Position numbers and translations under genes: made by a program
NCBI RefSeq assembly: GCF_025291715.1
Contig: NZ_JAMBIZ010000018.1
Coordinates: forward strand, 1 to 64,000
Reading direction: 5' to 3'
Origin: Metasolibacillus sp.
GTDB lineage: Bacteria > Bacillota > Bacilli > Bacillales_A > Planococcaceae
DNA length: 64,000 bases
The notes under the pieces: generated by a model
What the model was told of the DNA's origin: nothing
The model's database searches: none
What the model saw: only the letters and a program-made list of their open reading frames with translations
Shown here: positions 15,219 to 24,337 of the stretch, piece by piece
How positions within the stretch are numbered: the stretch's first letter is position 1
Layout: every line of letters starts with the position of its first letter

Positions 15219-16400
15219 ATGGCAGTAACATATGCACAGCAAAGATTTTGGATTTTAGTTATCATCGTCTCCATTTCGGGATTTTCACAAGGAATGCTAC
15301 TACCATTAATTGCAGTTATTTTTGAGCAGGATGGTGTCGCAACAACATTAAATGGTTTGAATGCTACAGGCTTATACATAGGAACTTTGTTAATTTCTCC
15401 TTTTATTGAACAGCCGCTGCGAAAATTTGGCTATAAGCCTGTCATTATGGCTGGGGGAGCCTTAGTCTTTCTGTCACTAGCAACATTCCTATTATGGAAA
15501 AACATATTGTTTTGGTTTTTCTTAAGATTATTAATCGGTATTGGTGACCATGCCTTGCATTTCGGCACGCAAACGTGGCTGACAGCCTCTACACCGCAGC
15601 ATAAATTAGGACGCAGTATGGCGATTTATGGCTTGTCGTTTAGTATTGGTTTTGCAGTAGGACCGCTTTTCGTTCCGCTAATTAAAATTTCGCAGGCTTT
15701 ACCATTCATCGTTTCTTCAGTACTTTGTTTACTTGCATGGTCGCTTGTGTTTTTTGTGCGCAATGAGCATCCTGAAGCTTTAACAGGAGACACAAAGCAA
15801 ACAGGAAGTATGATGCGTTATAGGTTAGCATTTCGTTATGCATGGATTGCCTTTTTACCACCGTTTGTTTATGGCTTTTTAGAATCCTCTTTAAATGCCA
15901 TCTTCCCTGTTTACGCGTTGCGAAAAGATTTTGATGTTGCGATGGTATCAATTGTGCTTGCCGCCTTTTCCATCGGCACGATTGTTTTGCAGCTTCCCTT
16001 AGGGATGTTAGGGGATAGAATTGGGCGACGCAAAGTCATTTTAGGAGGGCTACTAGGTGGTGCAACCATATTTGCAGCATGCAGCTTTGTTGAGCACATA
16101 CCTTGGAGTGTTGTTGTGTTCTTTGCATTGGCAGGAATGTGTGTAGGAACGATGTTTTCACTCGGAATTACCTATATGACAGATTTAACGCCTAAAGAGT
16201 TATTGCCAACAGGAAATCTGCTATGTGGTATTTTCTTTAGCTTAGGTAGCTTAAGTGGTCCTTTCCTTGGTGGAGGCTATTTACAATTAGTAGATAGTTT
16301 GAGCTTTTTATTATTGATTGCAGTAATGCTTGCAGCAATATTTATTATTATTTTATACTTTGGACGAAATTTACAAACGAAATCAGAAAGGAAAGAATAA
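15219..16400 (+). CDS. yfkF: MFS transporter, YfkF-like
   Basis: A 393-residue major facilitator with about twelve hydrophobic segments. The loop after the second helix reads PLRKFGYKP and the central loop GDRIGRRK, the usual MFS motif A region. Length and sequence style match B. subtilis YfkF, a putative drug exporter with unknown substrate. TTTGGAGG precedes the ATG. Its stop overlaps the next start by one base (TAATG), so it is co-transcribed with the ABC exporter, perhaps a two-pump detoxification unit. The region upstream is the structured repeat, which may affect its expression. Confidence 0.8.
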   Translation: MAVTYAQQRFWILVIIVSISGFSQGMLLPLIAVIFEQDGVATTLNGLNATGLYIGTLLISPFIEQPLRKFGYKPVIMAGGALVFLSLATFLLWKNILFWFFLRLLIGIGDHALHFGTQTWLTASTPQHKLGRSMAIYGLSFSIGFAVGPLFVPLIKISQALPFIVSSVLCLLAWSLVFFVRNEHPEALTGDTKQTGSMMRYRLAFRYAWIAFLPPFVYGFLESSLNAIFPVYALRKDFDVAMVSIVLAAFSIGTIVLQLPLGMLGDRIGRRKVILGGLLGGATIFAACSFVEHIPWSVVVFFALAGMCVGTMFSLGITYMTDLTPKELLPTGNLLCGIFFSLGSLSGPFLGGGYLQLVDSLSFLLLIAVMLAAIFIIILYFGRNLQTKSERKE

Positions 16401-18115
16401 TGCTAAGAAAATTTTTCTCTTATTATAAGCCACATAAACGCTTGTTTATGATTGATTTTTCAAGTGCGATTATCGTGGCAATTTTGGAGCTTGCATTCCC
16501 GCTTGCCGTGCAATGGTTAATCGACACATTGCTGCCAACAGGCGAATGGGGCATGATCGCTAAAGTTAGCGTATTGCTATTGCTTGTTTATGTTTTAAGT
16601 ACATTTTTAAACTTTATCGTCAATTATTTAGGGCATAAGCTTGGAATTAATATTGAAACAGATATGCGACAAGAGCTATTTAATCATGTACAAAGACAAT
16701 CATTCCGCTTTTTTGATAATACGAAAACAGGGCATATTATGAGCCGTATTACGAATGATTTATTTGATATTGGTGAGTTTGCGCACCATGGACCTGAAGA
16801 TTTCTTTATTGCCATTATGACCTTTATTGGTGCATTCACAATTATGTTTAATATTAATCCAACATTAGCGTCGATTGCGCTCGTGATGGTACCATTTTTA
16901 ATATGGCTTGTCACATTTAGCAATATGAAAATGAACAAAGCCTGGAAAAAGATGTACGGTGAAATTGCAGATGTCAATGCACGCGTTGAGGATAGCGTAT
17001 CTGGGGTAAGGGTAGTTAAGTCGTTTACGAATGAAAAGTTTGAAATGACACGCTTCCGTCAGCAAAATGGTTTATTCCGTACCGCTAAATTATATGCGTA
17101 TAAAATAATGGCTGGTACACATTCTGGAATTTATATGATGACACGCCTGTTGACATTAGTCGTATTAGTTGTTGGCGCATGGCTGAACTTAAATGACCAG
17201 CTGTCACACGGTGAGCTAGTCAGCTTTGTTTTATTTACCAATGTACTGATTAAACCAATCGATAAAATTAGCGCATTGCTTGAGCTTTATCCAAAAGGGA
17301 TGGCAGGCTTTAAGCGTTTCCGCGATTTAATTGATCAGGAGCCTGAAATACAAGACAGGGAAAATGCTGTGGATGTACCTGCACTACATGGGGATATCGC
17401 CTTTGATCATGTCAGCTTTAATTATGATCAGTCAAAGCCTGTACTAAAGGATATTTCGTTTTCTTTAAATGCTGGCGAAACGATTGCCTTTGTTGGTCCA
17501 AGTGGTGCAGGGAAAACAACGATTTGCTCATTAATTCCACGCTTTTATGATGTGAGTGATGGGGCGATTACGATTGACGGTATGGACATTCGTGATATGA
17601 CGCAAAAATCGCTACGCGAGCAAATCGGTATCGTACAACAAGATGTCTTCTTGTTTACAGGTACAATCCGAGAAAATATCGAATATGGTAAGCTAGGTGC
17701 TTCCTTCGAGGAAATTCAAGCTGCCGCAGAGCGTGCACATTTAAAAGAGTTTATCGCTAGTTTACCAGATGGCTATGAAACGCAAATTGGTGAGCGAGGC
17801 TTAAAGCTATCAGGTGGTCAAAAGCAGCGTTTAGCAATTGCACGTATGTTCTTGAAAAATCCGCCAATTTTAATTTTAGATGAAGCAACATCTGCGCTTG
17901 ATACAGAAACAGAAATGATTATTCAAGAATCTTTAGCAGAGCTAGCTGAAAATCGCACGACACTTGTTATTGCGCACAGACTTGCAACGATTCGCAATGC
18001 TGACCAAGTGTTAGTTGTAACACCAAACGGTATTGAGGAGCAGGGGACCTATGATGAGCTTGTCGCAGCAGGTGGTGTTTTTGCGAACTTGCATCATATT
18101 CAATTTAAAAAGTAA
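16400..18115 (+). CDS. ABC exporter, fused membrane and ATPase domains
   Basis: A 571-residue half transporter: six-helix membrane domain (about 1-310) then nucleotide-binding domain with Walker A GPSGAGKTT, Q-loop IVQQDVF, signature LSGGQKQR, Walker B LILDEATS and H-loop IAHR. It should work as homo- or heterodimer exporting lipids, peptides or drugs. It is paralogous to the gene at 44314. Translation is coupled to yfkF by a one-base overlap. Substrate unknown. Confidence 0.85.
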   Translation: MLRKFFSYYKPHKRLFMIDFSSAIIVAILELAFPLAVQWLIDTLLPTGEWGMIAKVSVLLLLVYVLSTFLNFIVNYLGHKLGINIETDMRQELFNHVQRQSFRFFDNTKTGHIMSRITNDLFDIGEFAHHGPEDFFIAIMTFIGAFTIMFNINPTLASIALVMVPFLIWLVTFSNMKMNKAWKKMYGEIADVNARVEDSVSGVRVVKSFTNEKFEMTRFRQQNGLFRTAKLYAYKIMAGTHSGIYMMTRLLTLVVLVVGAWLNLNDQLSHGELVSFVLFTNVLIKPIDKISALLELYPKGMAGFKRFRDLIDQEPEIQDRENAVDVPALHGDIAFDHVSFNYDQSKPVLKDISFSLNAGETIAFVGPSGAGKTTICSLIPRFYDVSDGAITIDGMDIRDMTQKSLREQIGIVQQDVFLFTGTIRENIEYGKLGASFEEIQAAAERAHLKEFIASLPDGYETQIGERGLKLSGGQKQRLAIARMFLKNPPILILDEATSALDTETEMIIQESLAELAENRTTLVIAHRLATIRNADQVLVVTPNGIEEQGTYDELVAAGGVFANLHHIQFKK

Positions 18116-18127
18116 TATAATAGCTGA

Positions 18128-18164
18128 AACTAGCAGTCTTCTATTAGAGGACTGCTAGTTTTTT
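18128..18164 (+). terminator. Terminator after the ABC exporter
   Basis: AAACTAGCAGTC pairs with GACTGCTAGTTT around a nine-base loop and is followed by six T. Confidence 0.88.
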
Positions 18165-18313
18165 ATATTGATTCAACCTAATATGCACGGCTGTAGATGT
18201 TAGGCATATTGATTTGTTTTCGAAATGATATTAGATAGCATCATATCTGCAATCTATAATAAAATGACATGGTACAGTATTTTCATTAATTACTAAGAAT
18301 GGAGGCTAAACTA

Positions 18314-18679
18314 GTGAGCTATGATTTAATGGTATTTGATAAAGAGCAGGCACCTAAGGATAAAGAGGCATTTTTGAAATGGTATGATGAACAAACACAA
18401 TGGGCTGAACCACATGATTATCAAACGATTACAACTACTATACCTGCATTACAGAAATGGTATGAGGACATGGTGAAGCATTTCCCTGATATGAATGCTA
18501 TGGATGATGAAGACGAGGAATTAGAAAGCCGTTATACAGATTACAGCATTGGTTATACAGTGATTTATGCTGCCTTTGCATGGTCAGTTGCAGATGAGGC
18601 CTATAGTAAGATGAAGGAGCTTGCACAGAAGCATAGTGTAGGATTTTTTGATGTTAGTGGTAATGGTGAAATCTTTTAG
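18314..18679 (+). CDS. Hypothetical acidic protein, Bacillales and enteric conserved type
   Basis: A 121-residue soluble protein beginning SYDLMVFDKEQAPKDK, with an acidic middle (DDEDEELE) and a conserved-looking end, YAAFAWSVADEAY then GFFDVSGNGEI. I recognise the pattern as a widespread uncharacterised family sometimes seen among toxin-immunity genes, but assign no function. GTG at 18314 is eight bases after GGAGG and is preferred to the ATG at 18299, which overlaps the ribosome site. It is monocistronic with its own terminator. Confidence 0.65.
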   Translation: MSYDLMVFDKEQAPKDKEAFLKWYDEQTQWAEPHDYQTITTTIPALQKWYEDMVKHFPDMNAMDDEDEELESRYTDYSIGYTVIYAAFAWSVADEAYSKMKELAQKHSVGFFDVSGNGEIF

Positions 18680-18681
18680 CT

Positions 18682-18721
18682 AAAAACAGGGGCTGATGTG
18701 ATAATCTGCCCCTGTTTTTTT
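18682..18721 (+). terminator. Terminator after the hypothetical gene
   Basis: AAAACAGGGGC pairs with GCCCCTGTTTT across a short loop, followed by T residues. Confidence 0.88.
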
Positions 18722-18828
18722 AGGTAAGCAACCTTTTCTATAAATCTTTATTTTCAAGCATTTTTTTCAAATAGTTTCTTGTATCTTGATGTGTTAATTT
18801 TACAAGTGTTTGCTCAAAACTGAAAAAT

Positions 18829-19596
18829 TTAATCGCAGCAATTTTTTGTAAGTATATAAACAACAGCTTCACTATCCTGTCCATTAAAAGGCGTTTTATT
18901 ATAATCACTAAACGCACTTTCGATTTGCAATCCTGCTTTCACTATAAATGATTCAAATTCATTAGGGTGATAGTATTTGACGAAGAAATCCTCATTCTCA
19001 CTTTTTGTTTTCGTATCATTTTCAAATAAATCATAGGTCATTTTAGAATGAGCAATGCCAGTCACAGGGTTATAGCTAGTTGTCCCAGTTAATTGTATAG
19101 CTATATTTTGCTGTTGAACGGTTCTAGGGGCGTCAGCTGTCTCAGTTGGTTGCTCATTTCTATAGTCCACATTTGTGAAAACAGTTAGCGCTATTTTACC
19201 ATCAGGCTGTAGCCAATTTTTTAATTGCGTTAAATAAGAAAGTATTTGCGTATCCTCCGTAATTAGAGAAAAAGAACCTGCTGCAATAAAAATAAAATCA
19301 TACAATTTCTCCGAATGGAATGAGGCAAACTCACAGCATTGCAAAGTCCCATTGTATTGGCTGTCTTCTAGCTTTTCTCGAAATCTAGTAATCATTTCTT
19401 GTGAAATATCGAATCCATCAATTGCATATCCATTGTGGATGAACTCTAGCATAAATCGCCCAGAGCCACACATCGGCTCTAAAATGGCCATGTCTTTATT
19501 CGTATAGGACATATAAAAATTTAATTCATCCGTTGGAGCTGTAGGCTTGCTAATGTCATAAAATAATGAGCAAAGGCTTCCATAATAAGTGTTCAT
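18829..19596 (-). CDS. Class I SAM-dependent methyltransferase
   Basis: A 255-residue methyltransferase with SAM-binding motif I ILEPMCGSGRFMLEF, acidic motif II GFDIS and post-motif FIFIAAGSFSLI. The substrate is unknown; small-molecule or antibiotic modification is typical of this group. ATG at 19596 is eight bases after GGAGG. The coding end (TKNCCD, stop) abuts about 100 bases of open minus-strand sequence in another frame that may be decayed coding DNA, so the last residues could be altered. Transcribed alone, divergently from the glycosidase gene. Confidence 0.75.
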   Translation of the reverse strand: MNTYYGSLCSLFYDISKPTAPTDELNFYMSYTNKDMAILEPMCGSGRFMLEFIHNGYAIDGFDISQEMITRFREKLEDSQYNGTLQCCEFASFHSEKLYDFIFIAAGSFSLITEDTQILSYLTQLKNWLQPDGKIALTVFTNVDYRNEQPTETADAPRTVQQQNIAIQLTGTTSYNPVTGIAHSKMTYDLFENDTKTKSENEDFFVKYYHPNEFESFIVKAGLQIESAFSDYNKTPFNGQDSEAVVYILTKNCCD

Positions 19597-19719
19597 GTAC
19601 AATTCCTCCCTTTTCTCTTCTCAATATAGTATAGAAAGGTTTGTATGTACAGCGTTTTAGGGTATTCTATATAAAAGAATTCAATAATTCAGAAATCAAA
19701 ATGAAAGCAGGTTTTACAT

Positions 19720-21381
19720 ATGGCCAAAATAGGGTGGGGCTTAATTTTAATTGTGATACTCGGCGTATTGTTATTTGCTGCGATGACGGTAATGCAAAAG
19801 CCCGAAAAATCCGAACCACAGCCAGTTCCACAGGAGGAGCAAGCGGAAAATCCAAAGTTAACTGTTCAAGATATTATGCATTTAGCTGAAATTGGAAAGG
19901 TGCCAGATGTGCCATTTGTTGCTGGAGAAGCTAAAAAACAAGATATCCAACAGCAATGGGGAGAGGCTCAAAACGTAGCAGAGCTAGACAATGAAAAGTA
20001 TGAAGATTATACAAAACAAGATGTGACAATTGGTTATCAAGGTGAGCTAGCATTTGATATTCGTTCATTTAAAGCAGATATACAAAATATTCATTTAGAG
20101 GATATTAAAAATAACATGGGGGAGCCTACGGAAACTCGCTATTATCAGGATGAGGCAACGGACCAAGTAATTTTAGTGTATCAAGTGAATCCGACTTACC
20201 AATTAAAATGGATATTGCCAAAACCAACAGAGGCTGAGGCAAATCCAAGTGTACATCATATTTCAGTGTATACAAAAATAAAAGATGAGGTAGCAGAGGC
20301 GATCAATCAAATGACGTTAGAAGAAAAAATTGGTCAAATGATGTTTGCGGGCGTTGCAGGCACGACATTGCAGCAGGAAACAGCTAGCTTAATCCATGAT
20401 TTCAAGGTTGGTGGTATGATTCTTTATGGCAATAATCTTGAAACGACAACACAATCGGTAAACTTAGTTAATGATTTAATGAAAGCAAATGCGGACAATC
20501 GTTTGCCACTTTTCATTGGCACAGATCAGGAGGGGGGGAATGTCGTACGATTGCCGGGAGCATTGAAAAATTTCCCGACAAACCAAAAAATTGGAGCAAT
20601 TAATGAGGCACAATTTTCATATGAAATCGGTAGCTTATTAGGAGAGCAGCTCAAAGCATTTGGTTTTAATCTGGATTTTGCTCCTGTATTGGATATTAAC
20701 AGTAATCCTAAAAATCCTGTTATCGGGGATCGCTCGTTTTCTAATAATCCACAAGTTGTCAGTGAACTAGGAATTCAAACGATGAAAGGCTTAGCATCAC
20801 AGCAAGTTATTCCTGTAATTAAGCATTTCCCGGGGCATGGTGATACATCGGTAGATTCTCATTTAGCTTTACCAAAGGTAGAAAAAAGCTTAAAGGATTT
20901 AAATGAGACAGAGCTTATTCCATTTAAAGCAGCTATTGAAAGTGGCGCAGATGTAGTAATGGTAGCGCATATTTTATTGCCAAAGATTGACCAAAATTAT
21001 CCTTCCTCAATGTCAAAGGAAGTAATTACAGGCATATTACGGGAGCAAATAGGCTTTGATGGTGTTGTTATGACTGATGATATGACGATGGGAGCTATCG
21101 CGAACCATTACGATATGGGGCAAGCGGCTGTAGCTGCTGTAAAGGCAGGTAATGATATTGTATTAATGGCACACGGCTTTAGCAATGTGACATCTGCTAT
21201 TGAGGCAATAAAAGTAGCGGTAAATAGCGGTGAGATTTCGGAGGCACAAATTAATGAAAGCGTACGTCGTATTATTCAGCTTAAACAAAAATATCAGCTT
21301 GTAAATACACCAGTGCCAGCAGTGGATATAAATAAGCTAAATGCAGATGTTGAGAGAGTATTGAATGCTTATATGGATTAA
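19720..21381 (+). CDS. GH3 beta-N-acetylglucosaminidase (NagZ-like) with N-terminal DUF4309
   Basis: A 553-residue membrane-anchored hydrolase. Residues 5-24 are a hydrophobic anchor. Residues 46-185 (LTVQDIMHLAEIGKVPDVPF, GYQGELAFDIRSF) match DUF4309. Residues 195-520 are a glycoside hydrolase family 3 domain: GTDQEGGNVVRL, KHFPGHGDT 368-376 followed by DSH (Asp379-His381, the acid/base dyad of Gram-positive NagZ), and MTDDMTM with nucleophile Asp453. It should remove GlcNAc from muropeptides at the cell surface during wall recycling. An AAAGCAGG ribosome site precedes the ATG. The DUF4309 fusion may bind wall or regulate the enzyme; that is inference. Confidence 0.85.
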   Translation: MAKIGWGLILIVILGVLLFAAMTVMQKPEKSEPQPVPQEEQAENPKLTVQDIMHLAEIGKVPDVPFVAGEAKKQDIQQQWGEAQNVAELDNEKYEDYTKQDVTIGYQGELAFDIRSFKADIQNIHLEDIKNNMGEPTETRYYQDEATDQVILVYQVNPTYQLKWILPKPTEAEANPSVHHISVYTKIKDEVAEAINQMTLEEKIGQMMFAGVAGTTLQQETASLIHDFKVGGMILYGNNLETTTQSVNLVNDLMKANADNRLPLFIGTDQEGGNVVRLPGALKNFPTNQKIGAINEAQFSYEIGSLLGEQLKAFGFNLDFAPVLDINSNPKNPVIGDRSFSNNPQVVSELGIQTMKGLASQQVIPVIKHFPGHGDTSVDSHLALPKVEKSLKDLNETELIPFKAAIESGADVVMVAHILLPKIDQNYPSSMSKEVITGILREQIGFDGVVMTDDMTMGAIANHYDMGQAAVAAVKAGNDIVLMAHGFSNVTSAIEAIKVAVNSGEISEAQINESVRRIIQLKQKYQLVNTPVPAVDINKLNADVERVLNAYMD

Positions 21382-21396
21382 CTAAGAAGAGCAAAT

Positions 21397-21435
21397 CTTG
21401 ATTCAGCGAGTATCTTAAATGCTCACTGAATCAGG
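21397..21435. terminator. Hairpin between convergent genes
   Basis: CTTGATTCAGCGAG pairs with CTCACTGAATCAGG with two imperfections. There is little T-run. A hairpin with the same CTTGATTCAG core lies at 26112. Confidence 0.55.
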
Positions 21436-21453
21436 ATAGATAGCTGTAATCAC

Positions 21454-22329
21454 CTAGCGATGCTTGCGCTTAAAAATTGTGATAGATACAATGGCTAGTA
21501 TAACAATCGTACATACAATAACGATATAGCTTGTCGCATGGCTTAATATAGTTCCATGAAGCTTATAGGATATACCATAAATCAATTTATATTGCTCAAT
21601 AGCTTCAATTGGTGCATCTGCAAATACTGTAGCAATTGAATTTTCCATAAAGGCATTGCGTAATAGTAAGGTTGTATGGCTAACAGGGAAATACATAATA
21701 CTATTTTGAGCAAAGCTAGGTAGTACACCAATTGGAATATAGACACCGCATAAAAAGCCAAGAAGTGTACCGACAATTGTGCTTAATGTGGAAAAGGAAT
21801 TTTGCGTGTTGACTAAAAGTACAAAGAAAACATTCATAATACTCGCTAATAATACAGATAAAATTAATAGTCCTGCTACTTTCAAAAAAGAGGATACGCT
21901 TAACCACACACCACCTGTTGAAACGATAAATATTTCACAGATGATGAAAGCAATAAAGGTGAAGAGACAACCGATAATAAAGGCATTGAACACATAGCTC
22001 ATTTGAATGGTAGCGCGTGAAACAGGCGCTGTTAAAAAATCGGCAGTAGCCTTTGATTCGATATCTTTTATAGCGATGCCAAATGCTGCTAATGTTGTTG
22101 ATACAGCAATCATAGATAACAAGCCTGCGACAAACCATTCATTCACCATTGTAATTAGCTCAGGCGTAGCCTCTGCTGCTTGTTTCAGTGAGTCGATTTG
22201 TGTTTTTTGTAAAAATAATGCGTAAAGCCCGATGACAATAAGAACTGATAACAAGGAAAAGAAAACGGCTGTTTTATCACGTCTAAACACTTTATTATTG
22301 CGCTGGATTAAGCTGAGTAATGCGCCCAT
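21454..22329 (-). CDS. ABC-2 type transporter permease
   Basis: A 291-residue membrane protein with six hydrophobic segments and the ABC-2 layout (long first helix after a basic start SLIQRNNKVFRRDKTAVFFS, then the helices around 160-260). It pairs with the ATP-binding protein four bases upstream. ATG at 22329 follows GGAGG by nine bases; a longer reading frame upstream lacks a ribosome site. The cargo is unknown; such pumps near LytTR regulators often confer resistance to peptides or export them. Confidence 0.8.
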   Translation of the reverse strand: MGALLSLIQRNNKVFRRDKTAVFFSLLSVLIVIGLYALFLQKTQIDSLKQAAEATPELITMVNEWFVAGLLSMIAVSTTLAAFGIAIKDIESKATADFLTAPVSRATIQMSYVFNAFIIGCLFTFIAFIICEIFIVSTGGVWLSVSSFLKVAGLLILSVLLASIMNVFFVLLVNTQNSFSTLSTIVGTLLGFLCGVYIPIGVLPSFAQNSIMYFPVSHTTLLLRNAFMENSIATVFADAPIEAIEQYKLIYGISYKLHGTILSHATSYIVIVCTIVILAIVSITIFKRKHR

Positions 22330-22333
22330 ATAT

Positions 22334-23248
22334 TTATACCTCCTGCTTTGTAATATGAATAAACACATCATCCATTGTGCCTTTGATTACTTCAAAAGAA
22401 GCGACAAGTGCTTCAGCCTGTTTTAATAAGGCTAATGCATGTAGTGTAGATTGTACTCGAATTGTAAAGATTCCCTGTTTTTCTGCATAGCTAATATTGT
22501 GTTCTTGAAGCCAATGTGCACCTTCAGTAAAGCTATGAAAAACAAGAGCTAATTGGTCATAGGCATATTTCGTTTTTAATTCATCGGGTGTACCTTCAGC
22601 CACAATTTCTCCTTGTTTGAGCACAACTACTTTATGAGCCATTGCAGCTTCCTCCATATAATGAGTTGTTAAAAATACCGTCATATTTGTTTCTTGCTGT
22701 AATTGTCTGATTGTTTGCCATACAAATTGTCGAGTTTGTGGGTCAAGACCAGTTGTTGGCTCATCTAAAAATAGCAGTGTAGGGCGATGAATAAGTGCCC
22801 TTGCAATATCCGCCCGTCTTTTTTGCCCACCAGACAATGTGCCATATTTTTGTTTTTCAATGTCACCTAAATTTAAATAAGTCGAGACAAATTGATAGTT
22901 TTCTGCTAGCTCCTGCTTCGATAAATTGTACATTTTGCCACGATGAATAATGTTTTCGTACACGGTTAAACGTTCATCTAATAAGCTTTGCTGAAAGACA
23001 ACACCAATCGACTTACGAATTTCAGCATTGTGATCACTACTATCAAGCATATAGCCATTTATTTTAACTATGCCACTCGATTTTTTTAATAAAGTGCATA
23101 AAATTTCGATGGTTGTAGATTTACCTGCTCCGTTCGTACCAAGGAATGCGAAAAGAGTGCCTCGCTCCACTGAAAAGGAAATTCCCTTAATTGCTTCATA
23201 TTTGCCATAGCTTTTATGCAAATTTTCTATTTGAATAATTTCTTTCAT
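22334..23248 (-). CDS. ABC transporter ATP-binding protein
   Basis: A 304-residue ATPase of the drug/peptide exporter class: Walker A GTNGAGKST, Q-loop GVVFQQSLLD, signature LSGGQKRR, Walker B LLFLDEPTTGLDPQTR and H-loop TTHYMEE. The C-terminal 80 residues form the DUF4162-like tail common in CcmA-type proteins. Its start overlaps the end of the DUF3021 gene by four bases (ATGA), and the permease follows after four bases, so the four genes from LytTR to permease form an operon. Confidence 0.88.
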   Translation of the reverse strand: MKEIIQIENLHKSYGKYEAIKGISFSVERGTLFAFLGTNGAGKSTTIEILCTLLKKSSGIVKINGYMLDSSDHNAEIRKSIGVVFQQSLLDERLTVYENIIHRGKMYNLSKQELAENYQFVSTYLNLGDIEKQKYGTLSGGQKRRADIARALIHRPTLLFLDEPTTGLDPQTRQFVWQTIRQLQQETNMTVFLTTHYMEEAAMAHKVVVLKQGEIVAEGTPDELKTKYAYDQLALVFHSFTEGAHWLQEHNISYAEKQGIFTIRVQSTLHALALLKQAEALVASFEVIKGTMDDVFIHITKQEV

Positions 23249-23661
23249 TTTGGTCGTCCCTTCCTTTTCTGAATTGCAGCATTAATCTGCTCAATATCCC
23301 TTTTTTCTAGCATATATAAAGTACTCCAAACAATAGTGTAAATAATAACTTCAGAGACAAAAACGTTTTTCATACCAAAATGCACAAACCAATCACCAAA
23401 GTGACCAGCCGTAAAGACGAATAATGTGACGCTTATGAAATGAATGATGAGCTGTGCAATAAATGGCAGACGCTCGGTATTAAAGAGCAGTGAAAGTGGT
23501 CCAATTGCAGCACCAAGGAGAGTAGCTATAATAATTTGATAACGTAGCTCAGCTCCTGAAATCGTAATATTTGCATCAGATAAAATGCTAATTGTGACTA
23601 AAATATAAGAGCTACTTAACGCAATAAGTATACCTATAATGATCATGCGAAAAATTCTCAT
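23245..23661 (-). CDS. DUF3021 family membrane protein
   Basis: A 138-residue protein with four hydrophobic helices, matching DUF3021 proteins that typically sit beside LytTR regulators. ATG at 23661 has AAAGGA eight bases upstream. It lies between the LytTR gene (four-base gap) and the ABC ATPase (four-base overlap). By analogy with LytTR regulatory systems, where a membrane partner restrains the DNA-binding protein, it may be the inhibitor or sensor; this role is inferred from context. Confidence 0.75.
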   Translation of the reverse strand: MRIFRMIIIGILIALSSSYILVTISILSDANITISGAELRYQIIIATLLGAAIGPLSLLFNTERLPFIAQLIIHFISVTLFVFTAGHFGDWFVHFGMKNVFVSEVIIYTIVWSTLYMLEKRDIEQINAAIQKRKGRPK

Positions 23662-23665
23662 GAAA

Positions 23666-24121
23666 TCAATCCTTTCCAATACCAAGATGGTGTTTTAAAT
23701 CTTTTAAATATTTGCGACTAACAGGAATACCTGTATCGTTTTCGAGTATTAATTGTGTTGCGCCGATTTTGCCCATTTGAATGGAGGAAATTTTATGGAC
23801 ATTGACAAGCGTGGATTTATTGACGCGAACAAAATCCTTTGCTAATTGCTCTTCAAGCTCATACAATTTACGCTTTGTTTCAAATTCCTGTTCATCTGTT
23901 TGCAAATAAACTTTTGCGTCCTCTGCATAAATTGAAAATATCTCTGTAATTTTGAGTAGGTGAATTTCTTGTTGTAAATAGCCATCAACTACGGTCTTTT
24001 GCGATGTTGATGAAGCTTGCAGTTGCTTCATCAATTGTTCAATTTGCTCATTATACGCTTTGGCATGTATATGAACCTCAGTTTCTTCTAAGTCACTGTT
24101 AATCGTTAATTGAATTTTCAA
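23666..24121 (-). CDS. LytTR-type DNA-binding regulator
   Basis: A 151-residue protein with a C-terminal LytTR domain (about 55-148): LLKITEIFSIYAEDAKVYLQT, FVRVNKSTLVNVHKISSI and IPVSRKYLKDLK are its usual landmarks. There is no receiver domain, so it is not a classical response regulator. The start is TTG at 24121, eight bases after GGAGG. First gene of the LytTR-DUF3021-ABC operon, which it probably controls. Confidence 0.85.
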   Translation of the reverse strand: MKIQLTINSDLEETEVHIHAKAYNEQIEQLMKQLQASSTSQKTVVDGYLQQEIHLLKITEIFSIYAEDAKVYLQTDEQEFETKRKLYELEEQLAKDFVRVNKSTLVNVHKISSIQMGKIGATQLILENDTGIPVSRKYLKDLKHHLGIGKD

Positions 24122-24337
24122 GCGGAGACCTCCTTATTACTTCATATCGAATTCGGTAATCTTACTGTAGCATAGAAAATTTGCAGAAAGTGTAAGTTTT
24201 AAATAAGTGGTTGAATTTATCGTGTAACATGTAGTTTTCAAAGGATGACAGGTTGCTGTTTGACAGCCATTTCAGTAAATGGAAAAATAAAAGGGAACTA
24301 TGTATAATAATTTTCAGTTTGTACCCCTTTATCAGCA

